Positions 51,869-63,893 of a stretch of 64,000 nt of DNA are shown in pieces. The position numbers and the translations under genes are program-made. Within the stretch, counting starts at the first letter, position 1, and each line of letters opens with the position of its first letter. Source of the stretch: Styela clava (taxonomy: Eukaryota; Chordata; Ascidiacea; Stolidobranchia; Styelidae); NCBI RefSeq assembly GCF_964204865.1, contig NC_135257.1, positions 6,718,151 through 6,782,150 of the forward strand, written 5' to 3'. A model generated the notes under the pieces. That model had not been told where the DNA came from. It was given only the letters and a program-made list of their open reading frames with translations, and searched no databases.

Positions 51869-54800
51869 ATGGAATCAGGTCAGCTCAAATAATTTTTCTA
51901 TTTTGAGTGATGGTTTTATCTGTACAGATAATATTATAAATTCAATATTTCAAAATTTAAGATGTTGGATACAGAAAAGGCTTAATTCAATACATTTAAG
52001 ATGTCTTTTGCATTATTTTGCAGGCCTAATGTTTTGAGTTTGTGTGATTATTAGAATTCTATTCACAATTTGCGCTCTCTAATCTATAGTCTTCTGGGTC
52101 TGGTTTGTGCCAGTTTGATAATATGATGATTTTAGTAGCAACATTATTTGCATAATTTCATGTGCTGTTATTTTGGACACGAAGTGAACCCATGGATCAT
52201 TTTGCTGTGTGTTTGTGAAAAATCGCTTTTCTTCGCAACTATTGGTCCAATTGATTTCGATTTTTCAGTACTCAAAGATGAAGAGAGTCGTTGAAAATCT
52301 ATTAATTTTGTTTGTTTGTAATTTTTCTTCAGCCGTACGGGGTCCTATATGGTATATACCAATACAAGTTTTTGCTAGTTTTTATCATTGATGAAAACAT
52401 CTCCATGTGAGAGTAAATGCGATTTTTTCAACATTTGGGGCAATTTTACTGATATTGTGATGGCTATATTACCGGTAGTTATCTTTGAGTTATATTTAGC
52501 ATTGACTGTTGTTGTTTTTATGAACATTTTTTAATTTTTTTCCGTTATCAGCGTCAAAGTCTTCATCCCCTGTGAAGTTGATAATTATTGGTGGAATCAT
52601 TCTCTTTATTGTTATTGGAATCATTGCAGTTATAGCAATGCTGATGCAAGGTATGCAATTTAGAATACTTTTGTGTTCGAAAATTTAATTTTGAATTGAT
52701 CTGTTGTATTGTTGAATCATGACTTTAATATGCTTTATTGAAGATATGCTCCATCGATCAACCTCAAACTTTTGTTTGCGGGTTTATAAAAAATTTGATT
52801 TAAAATTTATGTACATTTCGAAAAAATTTAATTTTTTGAGTTTGTAGATTAAAGTTAAAATGGCATCAAATTACGGTCCTAAAATATAAATACATTGTTC
52901 AATTTTTGGATAGGTACATTTATATACAATGGTTAGCTATATGAATGAAAGACATATAAACCGAATTTTATACAGATGAAGGTGAATCAGAAAGGAAAGC
53001 ATTTCAAGATGCGACTTGTAATGTGGAAGACCCCTCGCCGATTGAAATAAATATGTGTTCAAGTACGTTAATGAAAAATGCGACACTGTATTTTTCTGCG
53101 ACAATTTTGGTACCGTATTTTATTAGTTTAATACATGGCCAGGTGATGTCATTTGATATTTTTAACACTTATGTTGCACAACTTTGAAGTAGTAGCTGAA
53201 GTAAAAATAGAATACTGTAGTAGCCTTCTTAGTATATTTAAATGCCTTTCGATTTTCTTTTCGAAAAATAACATGAGGGCTTATTTAAGGGGCATGTCTT
53301 ATTTTTATTTATCAAGAACAAAGTTACTAAGTAGAGAATTACAGAATTTTCAAATATACAAAATGTGAAAACCGATATCCTTTCACTTATGAATAACACG
53401 TTTTCCTTTTTTACACGTTTTAGTTTAATCATTTAAACATGATAAGAGAGACTTCTTGCTATCGACTAGGTCAAAAAAACTTTCACGCTATCAACTAGAT
53501 TTTATTTTAAGGAGAGGGCTTATATTAAAATCTTTTTTAAAACTCAGGCTAGGTCTTATTTTCGAGGAAACTCAGTATCCCCCCACTCTACAGAATTATC
53601 GAGTTGCGAGCACTGGGTTATGTAAACGAAGGTTCTGGGGTTGGACTGTGCTTCGCAATATTTTACATGAGTGCATTCCATATTTTCTAACCTTTTATAT
53701 GGTTATCTGCCGTTTTCCTTCCCAAATAAATATGTGTGTTAAATTTCTTTCCCTCTTAATTTTATATGCTTTTTTACTGGATGGAATAATTTTGACTCAC
53801 ACAAACTCTCAGCACTGGCAGGATGCGACAACTGTTTAATCTTTTTTTTTTTTAAATTTTAGTGGTTACTCACTGTACATTCGATAATAAAATATGTGAA
53901 TTTGAATGTCCATTTGATTACCGAAAAGATGATAATGGTTGTCAGACGAATTGTGAATGCGCAGAGAATGGCCAATATCAAGGGGACATACGATATGATA
54001 TATCTCAAATTAATAGCATGGCCAAGGTGATTGATATTCTGTTTTCGATGTTATTTTTACAATCTAATTAGATTTTAAACACGTATTTGTTTGTATGGTT
54101 CACATAAAGATATATATAAAGTGATATATACCTTGTTTTCAATATTATATTCATACGGAGATCTTCAAATGTGTACTTACTGATTTAATCCATGGTAGAA
54201 TACTAAGGGGGGAGGACAAGGGCATAACTATGGGGCAGGTGCAAACTGACATAAAGTAATATTGGGTTTAGGAATTCTTTGACACACTGTTTAAACCCAA
54301 GCGCTGGGTAAAGTTCACAAAAATATAATATCAAGCAAAGTCACACATTTGCTCAAATACTTTTAGAAATGAGAGCAGAATGTTACAGCATATGACGAAG
54401 GCATAAAACATTACATGCTAGTTGGCGTGTTCTAAATTTTGTAGTACTAGGAACTACAGGCAGCACAAAATTCAATGGGAGTAAACACTGTTCTGGACTA
54501 TTTACTAAAACTTGGTGCTTTTTGTCAATAATTACGACATTTACATAATTCAAAATTTTCCGACGTAACTGAAAATAAGTTTCTGTAAATTATGTGCAAG
54601 CTTACTCCAAATATTTTGAATTGAATTATGTATTAAAGTAATAAATCCTTAATGATAGTATTATATCAAGGCATAGTCATGTCTTGACTGGAATTCTTGA
54701 GTTGCGCCAATAATTATATTTCATTTCTTTTAAATATTGTACATTTTCATTCGATCAAAATTATGATCATTGCAAACATCGTTTGAATGTAATAGGGGAT

Positions 54801-57800
54801 TTTCTATATAGCAATAGTTTCAAATTTGGTCAACAAAATTCTCTTGAAATTTTAATCGTATATAATAAAATCAATTTCAGGAATATGGATATTTGGATGA
54901 AAAAGAAGATTTTGACTTGTTTTATGGCTCAGTAACTACTTCTACTCATCTTTGGACTGACGATGTTGTGGATGGAATAAACAGAATACCATATACTTTG
55001 CATGATAATATAAAAGCGAGTGTGTATCTATGTGTATAATAGTGAAACAAGTTATACAAGCTATTACTGATTGATGTTCTGGAAGAAATGTAGACCAGAC
55101 AATTAAAGCAGTATAAGTTTGTATTTGCAAAGTTTGTTTCAGATCAAATTTCGAAACAATCATACAGCTATGTATCCCCACGTTTTTGTGTGACATTTCT
55201 GTAGCGGCCCTAGTTTATTCGACAAAATAAAAAAATAATATTTATATGAGAGATATGGTGTATTGCTTGTAATCTTTGTGTATGCGAGTGGAGCATTTTA
55301 TCTCAAAAGCAAAACAAAGCAAACTAATACAGTGTTAGCTTTTAATCCAATATTTATAAAATAAACTATTTTGGGTTTCTTTGCTTGGTATATTTTTAGG
55401 TCGAAGAAAAATGCAAATTATCGAAGAAACTTTCGAATATTTTACAAAAATGCTTTGCATCGAATTCGTACCTCGCACCACTGAAAAAGATTATGCTCTT
55501 ATTGTATCTGGTGAAGGATGCACGTAAGTTGAAGAGACATTTAGATTTTGAATATATTAGTTATATTTTAGAAAGGTGGGATTTTAAACCATGTTATGTT
55601 TTTAGCATATTTATTCGAGATGTCCTTATCATAAGAGATTTCTATTATTAAAGTTTCCAATTTATAAAATGACATACACTTAGAATAGTTACCTTCACTC
55701 TTTGCTACAGCATTCTTGTATTATATGCATACAGATCCACCGACGCGAAAACATACAAGAAGTGCAAGTAGTTAGTCCCGCAGAAATTCAGTCAATAGCA
55801 CTTTTAACCCCATCATTAGATGACTTTTAGAATATAATCACAATTTGTAACAACTATATTCGTAGAATAGATGTTCCCTGATCTTCCATTTTCTATTTTG
55901 TTTAAAATAAAATATCGGGGCTCCCGAAGTATGCGAACCAAGATGGCGGACATCGGAATGTAATATGTGTACAAGGTTAGGGTTAGGCCATAATTTTAGG
56001 TATAAATACTACGGGAGACTCTTGGCTAGTCTTCGAACTGATAATAGGACTGAAATAGGGAAAATTGGAAAAAAATTATCTCCTAACCCTAACCTGTTAC
56101 CCATGTTACGTTCCGATGTCCGCCATCTTGGTTCGCATACTTCGGGAGCACCAAAATATCTCATATTATGCTATCCCATTTGAAGCCGAACATTTGTACA
56201 ATGCATGATTTAAAACAGGGGTCGGCAACCTTTTGTCGCTCGCGGGCCAAAGATAAAGGTTGCAAGTCATCGGCTGGCTGCACATATTTTCAAAAAGTTA
56301 AGAATCGAATGGATGACCGATGAATCACATTTTATCACACAGATCGAAAGTTAAATTTTAAACAGCGCACGAAGACTGACCTAAATGCGCCATTTAACCA
56401 TCAACTTTTCTGCGTTTTGTTGCCATTTGTCTAAATTATAATTAAATTATAGGCTCATTAAACGAGTAATTGGGAATTATATACTTGTTACGTTATAATA
56501 TAATTTAGTCTAACGTAAATTCTTTTGCGTAGAGAATATAATCGACAAAACAGCTATAATTTGTTACTATAATTTAGTGAAGCGTCGCGGGCCGGATTAT
56601 ATTGCTCCGAGCCGTAGGTTACTGACCCCTGATTTGAAGGCATGCATTAGATTGGGAATAGCTGATGAAGATTGCCAATTGTTAATAGCAATACACAAAC
56701 ATTTGAAGATAAATTACCATGTGTATATTTTAGCAAATATTAGTTTTCATCTTTTTTAGTTCATTTCTTGGAAATGCGAAGAATGGTGAACAGAAAGTTT
56801 CACTCGATGATGGTTGTGATTATTTTGTAATTGCTCTACATGAGTTTCAACATTTGTTGGGATGGGCGCATGAGCACACTCGTGCTGACAGAGATGGGTA
56901 TATTGAAATTTTCAAAGAAAATATCCTTGAAGGTAAATGGTAATGAAAAGAATGATTCAATTATATAATACGAGTTTATCAATTAATTTTTTCTGATACA
57001 GTGGGAACTCTACCTTTGTCCCGGAAGCCCTTTCGTATGTTGAAAATTGTGTAAGTAGGGACGCATTTTACTTGTTAAAATGCTCTAAACTAGCGGTTCC
57101 CAAACTATGGGTCGCGACCCACTGGGGGTCGTGAAAAGATGTAGAAAACTTTGATTAATTATACTGGTTATTAGGTTCGGTGGCGACTCGAATACGTAAA
57201 TCTTTAAAAAAACAAAAGAAATTTGATTGAATTCAAAATCTTATCTGTCAAAGTTTCCTTTTTACGATCTTCTCAAAGGAACAAAAATTTGCTACACAAA
57301 GAATGAACATGTGGCTTTTTTACGCAGAGCAGTTTTGTACACTGTACAGCACTTCTTACTGTGTTGCCCCGAAATTTAGACAGGATTTAGTTTTATTTTC
57401 TTCTAAAGAATAACACTATGGTTTTTTGGAAGAGGTCTTTTGAGTTCATTTATCAAAAATAAAATTACATTGTAGAAAATCACGAGGTTTTTTAATAAAC
57501 ATTATGTAAAAACCGACATCCACTGTTTTTAATTCCTTACAAAAATCCAGTGGCAAATATCATAGTTGTGATTGTGACATCTAGGGCTGTCCAACCGAAC
57601 CGAATATTCGAAATCGAATCAAATTCGAAGCGTTTTTCGTCCAATTTACGAATTGCTAAAATTCGGTACATAATGCGTATCACGACCACCTTTGCCCCGC
57701 GTTTTTCACCGGGCAAGCAAACACATGTTTCTATCGCTTTCTTTGCTGTAAAAAGGTCTCTCCTATTGCCCGGTGACATGTAATTATCCATTTCATGCAT

Positions 57801-60800
57801 GGTCATAAATGAAAAGTTATCGGTTACAATGATTTAAAGATGACGTTATTTGAGAGAACACAAAAGGAGAAAAAGGCAAATTTTGTGTCAGCAAAAACGC
57901 CAGTTCTATAAATAGAATCGATTTGTAGCTGTTCAGTCAGTAATCATAGGAACATGGTAGTATGGTACAGGACTGAAACACGTTTTGGAGGTCCAATACC
58001 TTTTTCCAATAGAATTTGTAATTTCTTCTAATGACAATGGTTCGTTCCATCCACTGAACTACAGGCATTGAAAGTGTGCAATTTCCAACTCTTAAAACTT
58101 GATAGTTTTCGAAACCCTAATTTTTTGACCAGTTCAAGGAGGCTTGTGATCTCCTTTTATACCTCTGGAACTTTTATGACATAGTTATGCAACATATTTG
58201 CAATAATTTAGATATAACTGCACATACGTTATCACAATATTGAAGATGAAGTTTTTATTGTACATTAGAGACAAATTTAGGATTGCGCAATAATATTCGA
58301 TTATTCGGTTCGATTCGAATATTCGATTTTGGACAGCCCTAGTAACATCACACAATCTTGAATAGTGGTGTGATTTTCATCTTACCTCAGGTCATTGAAT
58401 CTTTCCTCTTCTACACATTTTAAATTTCATTCAAGGGTGGGGTTTAAATAAAATTATTTTAAAAATTCAAATTAGGTCTCATTTTCAGGCCATGTCTTAC
58501 TTTCGAGAAAACACGGTAGTTTTACGATGATTAGCCAGCCATTGCTGTGTTCTGTGTTATGTCCTAAAAAGTTAAATGGGTCGCCATAAGCTGTGGTAAT
58601 AAATAGTGGGTCGCAACCCTAAAAAATTTGAGAACCACTACTCTAAGCTGTTCCAAGCCCCCACAAAACTCAGGCATAATATTTTTATAAATTATAATAA
58701 TGATATAACATACCCGCGGGAAAGAAACGGGCCAATGAGATGGCAGATAGTCACTGGGTGTCTGGCAGGGCAGCTACCACGGGCTTGAATTTTTATTTTG
58801 CTCACAGAACTATTTGATGATTCACAAAAATGCAAATGTTATTACGCGATGATTGTCATAATCAAATGAATGAACCTGATTCCCAAATCTCCATCCGCTA
58901 ATGATGGAGAATTAAGACTAGTAATCACGTTTTATTCTTCAAGTCGGCGCTGATTTAAATATTTCATGTTGGCTGTTATGATTTTATTTTTGATTTCAAA
59001 TTAAAACCTAAACCTAACTGAACGCTATTGTTATTAACGGCGCCGGGTTAACGATAAAATCTGCGATATATACTAAATAAGTTTTGAGATCAATAAAAAA
59101 CAATTAAATACGACAATTTGTTTTTAGACTATTGCCGAGAGAGCACAAACTATCTCGACTAAATTAAAAAATATACGATAACAATTGTAAAATATTTTCT
59201 ATCTAAAACATCCTCGACGTGTTAAAAGCACTTCAAGTCGGCACTAAATAAAATCCTTTCATGCCTCTAATTTATTTTTGTGCCGCACACGGCTGCCTTC
59301 GATTACGATGAAAATGAAATAATTTGTAGAATGTTTTAAATCAAAACGCGAATGGCATGCTAGTATATGTGCACCATATTCGGTATTCCTATAAACATGA
59401 AAAACAATATTCGAATATTAAATTTGAATTGGACATACCTGCTTCAAATACTGCATTAAATTAACCTAAAATATACAAATATCACTGGACACGTTTTTTG
59501 TTTTTGGTTTTCGGCCTTTCGTATGTGGAAAATCTTACGTTAGTCGAAGCAATATTTTGGAAGCAAGTTGGATTTTTTGTATCCAGAGCCTTTCGTAGGT
59601 AGAGTTTCTACTGTATTGCAATTCTGCACAAAAATGACTACACAAAAGTGTAAGAGAAGTTATGATTTTTTTATCGTTAGCTGTTCTGAGATCGTAACAT
59701 AAAATAATAATATAATTTCAGACTATCAGTTGTTTTCAAGTCGCTCAATCGACAAAGCGAGGAAAAAATTTAGTTCATGTTACAGTAACACAAAATGAAA
59801 TGAGTTTAATCATTCATAAATACCAATCTTTTTGTCGAGTGAAATTATTGTATGTTAGAAATGCCAAAGTGATTAAGCAGACATTTATTTAGGCATGTTA
59901 AATGTAATTCTCTTTTGCATGCAAACAATATCAAGCTCGCTATGTTCAGAGCTGGTAAACCTGCCATTAAACTACATTAAAAGGTTTTTGTTGGATAAGA
60001 CAAAGGAAGTTTTTTTCAATCTTTAGCCTTGGTGATATGCATGTGTAAATAACATTCCACAGAAAAACATTTCAAACTCTGTGGTATGTTGGACTACATG
60101 CTTATGTTAGATTTATTTTAGTTACTACAGAACAAAATATCTTATATTCTATTTAATATATGTTATGACAAAATATGATAATAATTCATTTGTTAATTCA
60201 GGAATGTATGCAAATAATTTTATGAAGAAAGTAAAGGATGATGTTTTAATTGCAAATACCATGTATGATTTAAAGTCTCGAGTGCAATATGGTAGTAGTT
60301 CGCTTGCAAAAGGAAGAGGACTCGATACATTTCTTATTCGTGGAACGCATGAAAGAGTTTTAAGGGATAACCACTCTCCTTATTCAGAATCTGATTTATT
60401 TGAAATACGTAATGCTTACAATTGCCTGAAGCCAGTATCTGATGGTGAGCATTACATTATATTTGTTTTGTGATTAGAAACTGTGTGTGTGAATTAATTT
60501 ATTACTCTTAGGTGAGTGAACATGTACCACCTCGTTTGGGAAACTTTCCAACCTAAGTTTTGTATTCTATAAACCTTAGGATTCTTTAATCAGTTTTCGT
60601 TTATTTGTTTTTTTAACAATTGTTTTATCGTCTGTTATGCTGATTATGGAGTCGAAATATACCTCACCCACAATTATTCAAATGCTTCCAGTTACTCTGC
60701 TTGAAATGCTCTATTCATGATTTATATAGTAAGTTGGTCGATGCAATACAAATTTCCCACTTTTTCTGCGACTTTGCTAGGTATAATGTGAAAATGTTAT

Positions 60801-63309
60801 ATTTGAAGAGATAATCATATACCGGTATGTGTTAGCATGATGCTCCTTGATCACGAAATAAATGACACTTTGTCTGTTTGTCTTCTTAAATTGTTGAGAT
60901 GTGCAATGAAATCCACATTCTTCTTAAATTAAATTAAAAAAATTTCACGGAGAACTGAAATATTAATTATTTCACATAGAATATGGTTTAAAGCACTTTG
61001 TATTAATTAGTCCTGACACATTATGCAATCCTTTATTAATTTCATATTTGTTGATTCGTGATACAGCATCCTGGTCTGAGTGGGGAGAATGGAGTGCATG
61101 TGATGCAACTTGTGGCAAGGGTGAATTGTATCGATACAGAAAATGTGAAAACAAAAATAAAGAGCTTGTTATAGAGTGCCCAGGTATGTGATAATAATCT
61201 TGTATCGGTATGGGATTTTTTTACCAGGGAAATATTTAAGTTCACGCAAATATTTTTAATTCTGCTTGTACTGCATAACATGTTGAAAAAAATGAATTCA
61301 TACACGCATAAACTCTGTATTTCACAAATGATATTTAAATTACAACTATCATCAAAATTGTCATTATAGATATCTTTTTTACATTCATTTTGGAAGCTAG
61401 GATAAAAAATGGGACATCATAGTATCTCTCTCTTTTTTCAAGTAGTTACCAGTACTAGTTGTATATGGGATTACTGAATACCTAGTTGACTGTTTTAGAT
61501 CAGGGGTGGGCAAGGTTTTTGGAGCAGATGCCGGAAATTTTGCCCTCTTAGACTGGCGGACCATGTAATACAAGTGACGTACACGACAAGCCCAAAAGGC
61601 GCAAGAAAGAGGTGTGCAAAGCACATTGTTTAATTGAGTTAGGACGCTCTATATCAGGGATGGGAAAGGTTTTTTGACCAGAGGCCAAAAATTTTGCCTG
61701 CTCAGACTGACAGGCCATGTGACTTGAGTGAGGCACACGACAAGCACACAAGGCAAAAGAAAGAGATGTTAAAAGTACACTGCCGAATCGAGTGAGCGAG
61801 AAAATGTAAAGTTTTGTTAACATTCCTTATCATGATAGTCTGTGGCAACCTAAAATACAACTTACACAGACTACGATCATAATCTAACCAGCCTATTGTA
61901 GGACAAGATTGAATCACCAAACAGACCAGATTTGCTCGCTGACTGTATCCAACCACACTCTGTAATGTGGTCCGACACATCATTCTTGAAAGTTACCGAT
62001 CGCTCTACTCTCACCGCACTGTCAGTGCGAGCTGGGAAAATAAACAATTGTCTTAGTGAACAAACAATTGCGTTATAACGTGTGTTAAATAAACAAACAA
62101 TATAAGGTCAAAGCAAAGAGCGTTGTAAACATTCCCCACTACTGTTATCAGTTATATTCAGATTCTAAATATAAATAGATTTTGCAAATTAGATTTTATA
62201 TTAAGTTTTATTAACCATGGAATATCCCAAGAAACGTAAAGTTGACAGAGAGTGTCCAGCATTTAACAATGATTAGATACCGAAGTATTTTTTGTACTAA
62301 TCCGGCCCGCCGAAGACTTCATTTTCCCACATCTGGCCCGCCGACTAGAGAAGTTGTCCACCCCTGCTGTAGATTCTAGCCCAGTCATAAGTTGACTGAC
62401 ATATCATATATGGTAGAAAATTATCTTTTGTTTGAACTACTAATTTGTTTTTTTTCACTGGGCAGGTGGATATTTTGAAAAACAGGATTGTTCTGAGGGT
62501 GGAGAATGTCCCTATTCTTGGTTGCCTTGGGAGGGATGGAGTCATTGTTATGAAAAGTGTGGACCAGAAATACGTGGAAAGTATTGAAGATTTTATATTT
62601 ATCCTGGATAGAAAAAAGAGATAAGATGACTTAATTATATGTTGAACCAAAGCCACACATTGGGTTACCAGTTCAGTTCTGTTTTGGTCTTTAAGATGCA
62701 TGCATTAACCAGTGGTTATGGGATTCCAAATAGGATATCTACCCTCTTACTTTTAATTGTCACATGATCCAAACTCGTGCAGCCAAGGTTACGCTGCAAT
62801 TTATTTCATTCTGCTTCGTTCAATTATCTGGTATCTGCCAATAGCTGGGGCAAACTGAGCCTGCCACAAGAAGTAAATCAATAATGAACTGTGGCATTAT
62901 TTTTGCACAAAAACCTTACTGATATGGTTCTCGGCCCCATTATAGTTTAGAAGCTGTTGTAAGGTTAGCTAGCATTTAGAAAATAGCCCTTTTACCACTG
63001 GAGTGAAAATGATTAACTTCATCCACAAGCTTCAACATGTAGTGCTCTTGTGTTGGATTAGTCAGAATATTACTCTTAAGAATTTATATTCACTTTAAAG
63101 GCCAAATCATGCAGTTTCTGATTTTCTGGTACTTTTCAACCCCATTATTCTTTTGGTGCTTTCCAGTATTTATCACGACCTTTTCTCAGTGTGAGATATT
63201 GGCTAATATTTAATTGCAATGGACCTTTTAAGTTTCAGGAAATGTACTGGGGCTGAAGAATGCCTTGGAAAATCCTTTATAGTGGAGGATTGTGGACATC
63301 CACCTTGTG
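51869..63309 (+). CDS. Astacin gene 3: type II transmembrane astacin with antistasin-like prodomain and TSP1 repeats; runs off the right edge
   Basis: Eleven exons seen: 51869-51878 (short start exon, least certain), 52552-52650, 52976-53062, 53863-54026, 54881-55019, 55400-55523, 56760-56932, 60202-60444, 61067-61183, 62466-62580, 63239-63309. They join in phase to 447 residues and end at an open donor, so more exons lie beyond base 64000. Order: tiny cytosolic tail with a lysine before the helix; membrane helix 13-35; antistasin-like cysteines 70-98; YQGDI latency motif (Asp107); astacin domain about 160-340 with His235, Glu236, His239, His245 (HEFQHLLGWAHEH, RADRD); TSP1 repeats from 347 (WSEWGEWSACDATC, WLPWEGWSHCYEKC). 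The Met-turn reads SRVQYG: methionine is Val293, the following His is Gln, and Tyr295 is kept. Intron 7 carries four nested transposons. Confidence 0.88.
52173..52288. repeat. Dispersed repeat family, copy C
   Basis: TTGGACACG, AAAAATCGCTTTTCTTCG and TTGGTCCAATTGATTTCGAT match the core of copies A (36644) and B (38552). It sits in intron 1 of astacin gene 3. Confidence 0.6.
53258..53575. mobile_element. Fragment of the GTGTTTCCC/TA element family
   Basis: The right end AGGTCTTATTTTCGAGGAAACTCAG is followed by TA. The interior (TTTATCAAGAAC to GTGAAAACCGATATCC) matches the interior of the copy at 57359-58515. The left end could not be placed, so the start is approximate. It lies in intron 3 of astacin gene 3. 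Confidence 0.55.
55917..56152. mobile_element. MITE with ~45-bp inverted repeats and exact 8-bp target duplication
   Basis: Both ends read GGkGCTCCCGAAGTATGCG followed by AACCAAGATGGCGGACATC. Identical AAAATATC flanks the 236-base element (55909-55916, 56153-56160). Inside each end is a telomere-like GGTTAGGGTTAGG string in opposite orientations. The CCAAGATGGCGG core resembles the YY1 binding site. Non-coding; in intron 6 of astacin gene 3. Confidence 0.87.
56216..56631. mobile_element. hAT-type non-autonomous element
   Basis: Ends are CAGGGGTCGGCAACCTTTTG and, on the other strand, CAGGGGTCAGTAACCTACGG, with sub-terminal GCGGGCC. Flanking ATTTAAAA (56208-56215) and ATTTGAAG (56632-56639) agree at six of eight. 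Same family as 25785-26216. Confidence 0.8.
57359..58515. mobile_element. TA-flanked GTGTT-end element, third level of the nest
   Basis: The left end is CTGTGTTGCCCCGAAATTTAG and the right end, on the other strand, CCGTGTTTTCTCGAAAGTAAG, with TA on both sides (57357-57358, 58516-58517). It is a relative of 32997-33908 and of the fragment at 53258-53575. Confidence 0.72.
57582..58341. mobile_element. hAT-type element, innermost of the nest
   Basis: Ends are TAGGGCTGTCCAAccgaacc and, on the other strand, TAGGGCTGTCCAAAATCGAA, with AATATTCGAA strings next to both. Flanking GTGACATC (57574-57581) and GTAACATC (58342-58349) agree at seven of eight. Confidence 0.87.
61501..62366. mobile_element. 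hAT-type element with an internal end duplication
   Basis: Ends are CAGGGGTGGGCAAGG and, on the other strand, CAGGGGTGGACAACTT. Flanking TTTTAGAT (61493-61500) and CTGTAGAT (62367-62374) agree at six of eight. The first ~150 bases are repeated starting at 61655 (CAGGGATGGGAAAGG), so either a tandem duplication or a second insertion is present. In intron 9 of astacin gene 3. The minus-strand frames here are not genes. Confidence 0.75.
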
Positions 63310-63893
63310 GTAAGAAAGCCTAATATATTCTGTTGGTCGATATATGGTTATTGTTCAATGAAATCTTCATTGTGGAAACAATAATGTTGGATTTCTCAAT
63401 AATGCATGATGGCTCATATGACTTATTGATCAATGGCTGGTTATACTATCCGCCACCAACCATACCCATTTATGTACCGGTATCAACAATGTATTTGGAT
63501 AGTTGAGTATCCATCCTAGAGTGTTCGAGGTTTGCCCGATATCTTGGTTGGGATGGCATATGGAAATAATAATCTCCAATGCAAATTTGTAGCTTCAATG
63601 TCCTGGGTTTGAACACTTTATTCAGGGTGCAAAAAATGAGTAGTATGCGTCACACTTTTCAGTTTATACAAAATTTAACTTTTCACATCTTTCCAAATGA
63701 TTGTAAAGATCATTGTTCGTAGCAATGATATTAAATACTTCATAGATGGTATATACAAATAAAAGAGTTGTGGCTTTTGTCAGAGAACCATTTACAAGTT
63801 ATTTGCATGAAATTAAAGTTGATGTTTATGAGCAAAAAAATAAGAAAATGCGGTATTCCTGTTTACTTTTTGTTGTTGGCCTGTTTCGGTATA

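Larger units (their letters stand above)
57091..58640. mobile_element. hAT-type element, second level of the nest
   Basis: Ends are TAGCGGTTCCCAAACTATGG and, on the other strand, TAGTGGTTCTCAAATTTTTT, each followed by GGTCGCGACCCA or GGTTGCGACCCA. Flanking CTCTAAAC (57083-57090) and CTCTAAGC (58641-58648) agree at seven of eight. Confidence 0.87.
56999..59613. mobile_element. TA-flanked Tigger-like element, outermost of a four-level nest
   Basis: Ends are CAGTGGGAACTCTACCTTTG and, on the other strand, CAGTAGAAACTCTACCTACG, with TA on each side (56997-56998, 59614-59615). Sub-terminal GCCCTTTCGTATG and GCCTTTCGTAGG are shared. A hAT element (57091-58640) has split it close to its left end. 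No transposase remains. Confidence 0.8.

Noticed and set aside
53456-53839. 127-codon frame in intron 3 of astacin gene 3
   Set aside because: It crosses the end of a transposon fragment and has no protein resemblance.
61397-61983. Three overlapping minus-strand frames of 75-93 codons
   Set aside because: They arise from the duplicated hAT terminal sequence and show no protein resemblance.
15864-63309. One giant gene containing all three astacin blocks
   Set aside because: Each block has its own start exon, membrane helix and prodomain. Genes 1 and 2 have their own stop codons, and a minus-strand SLC10 gene separates them.
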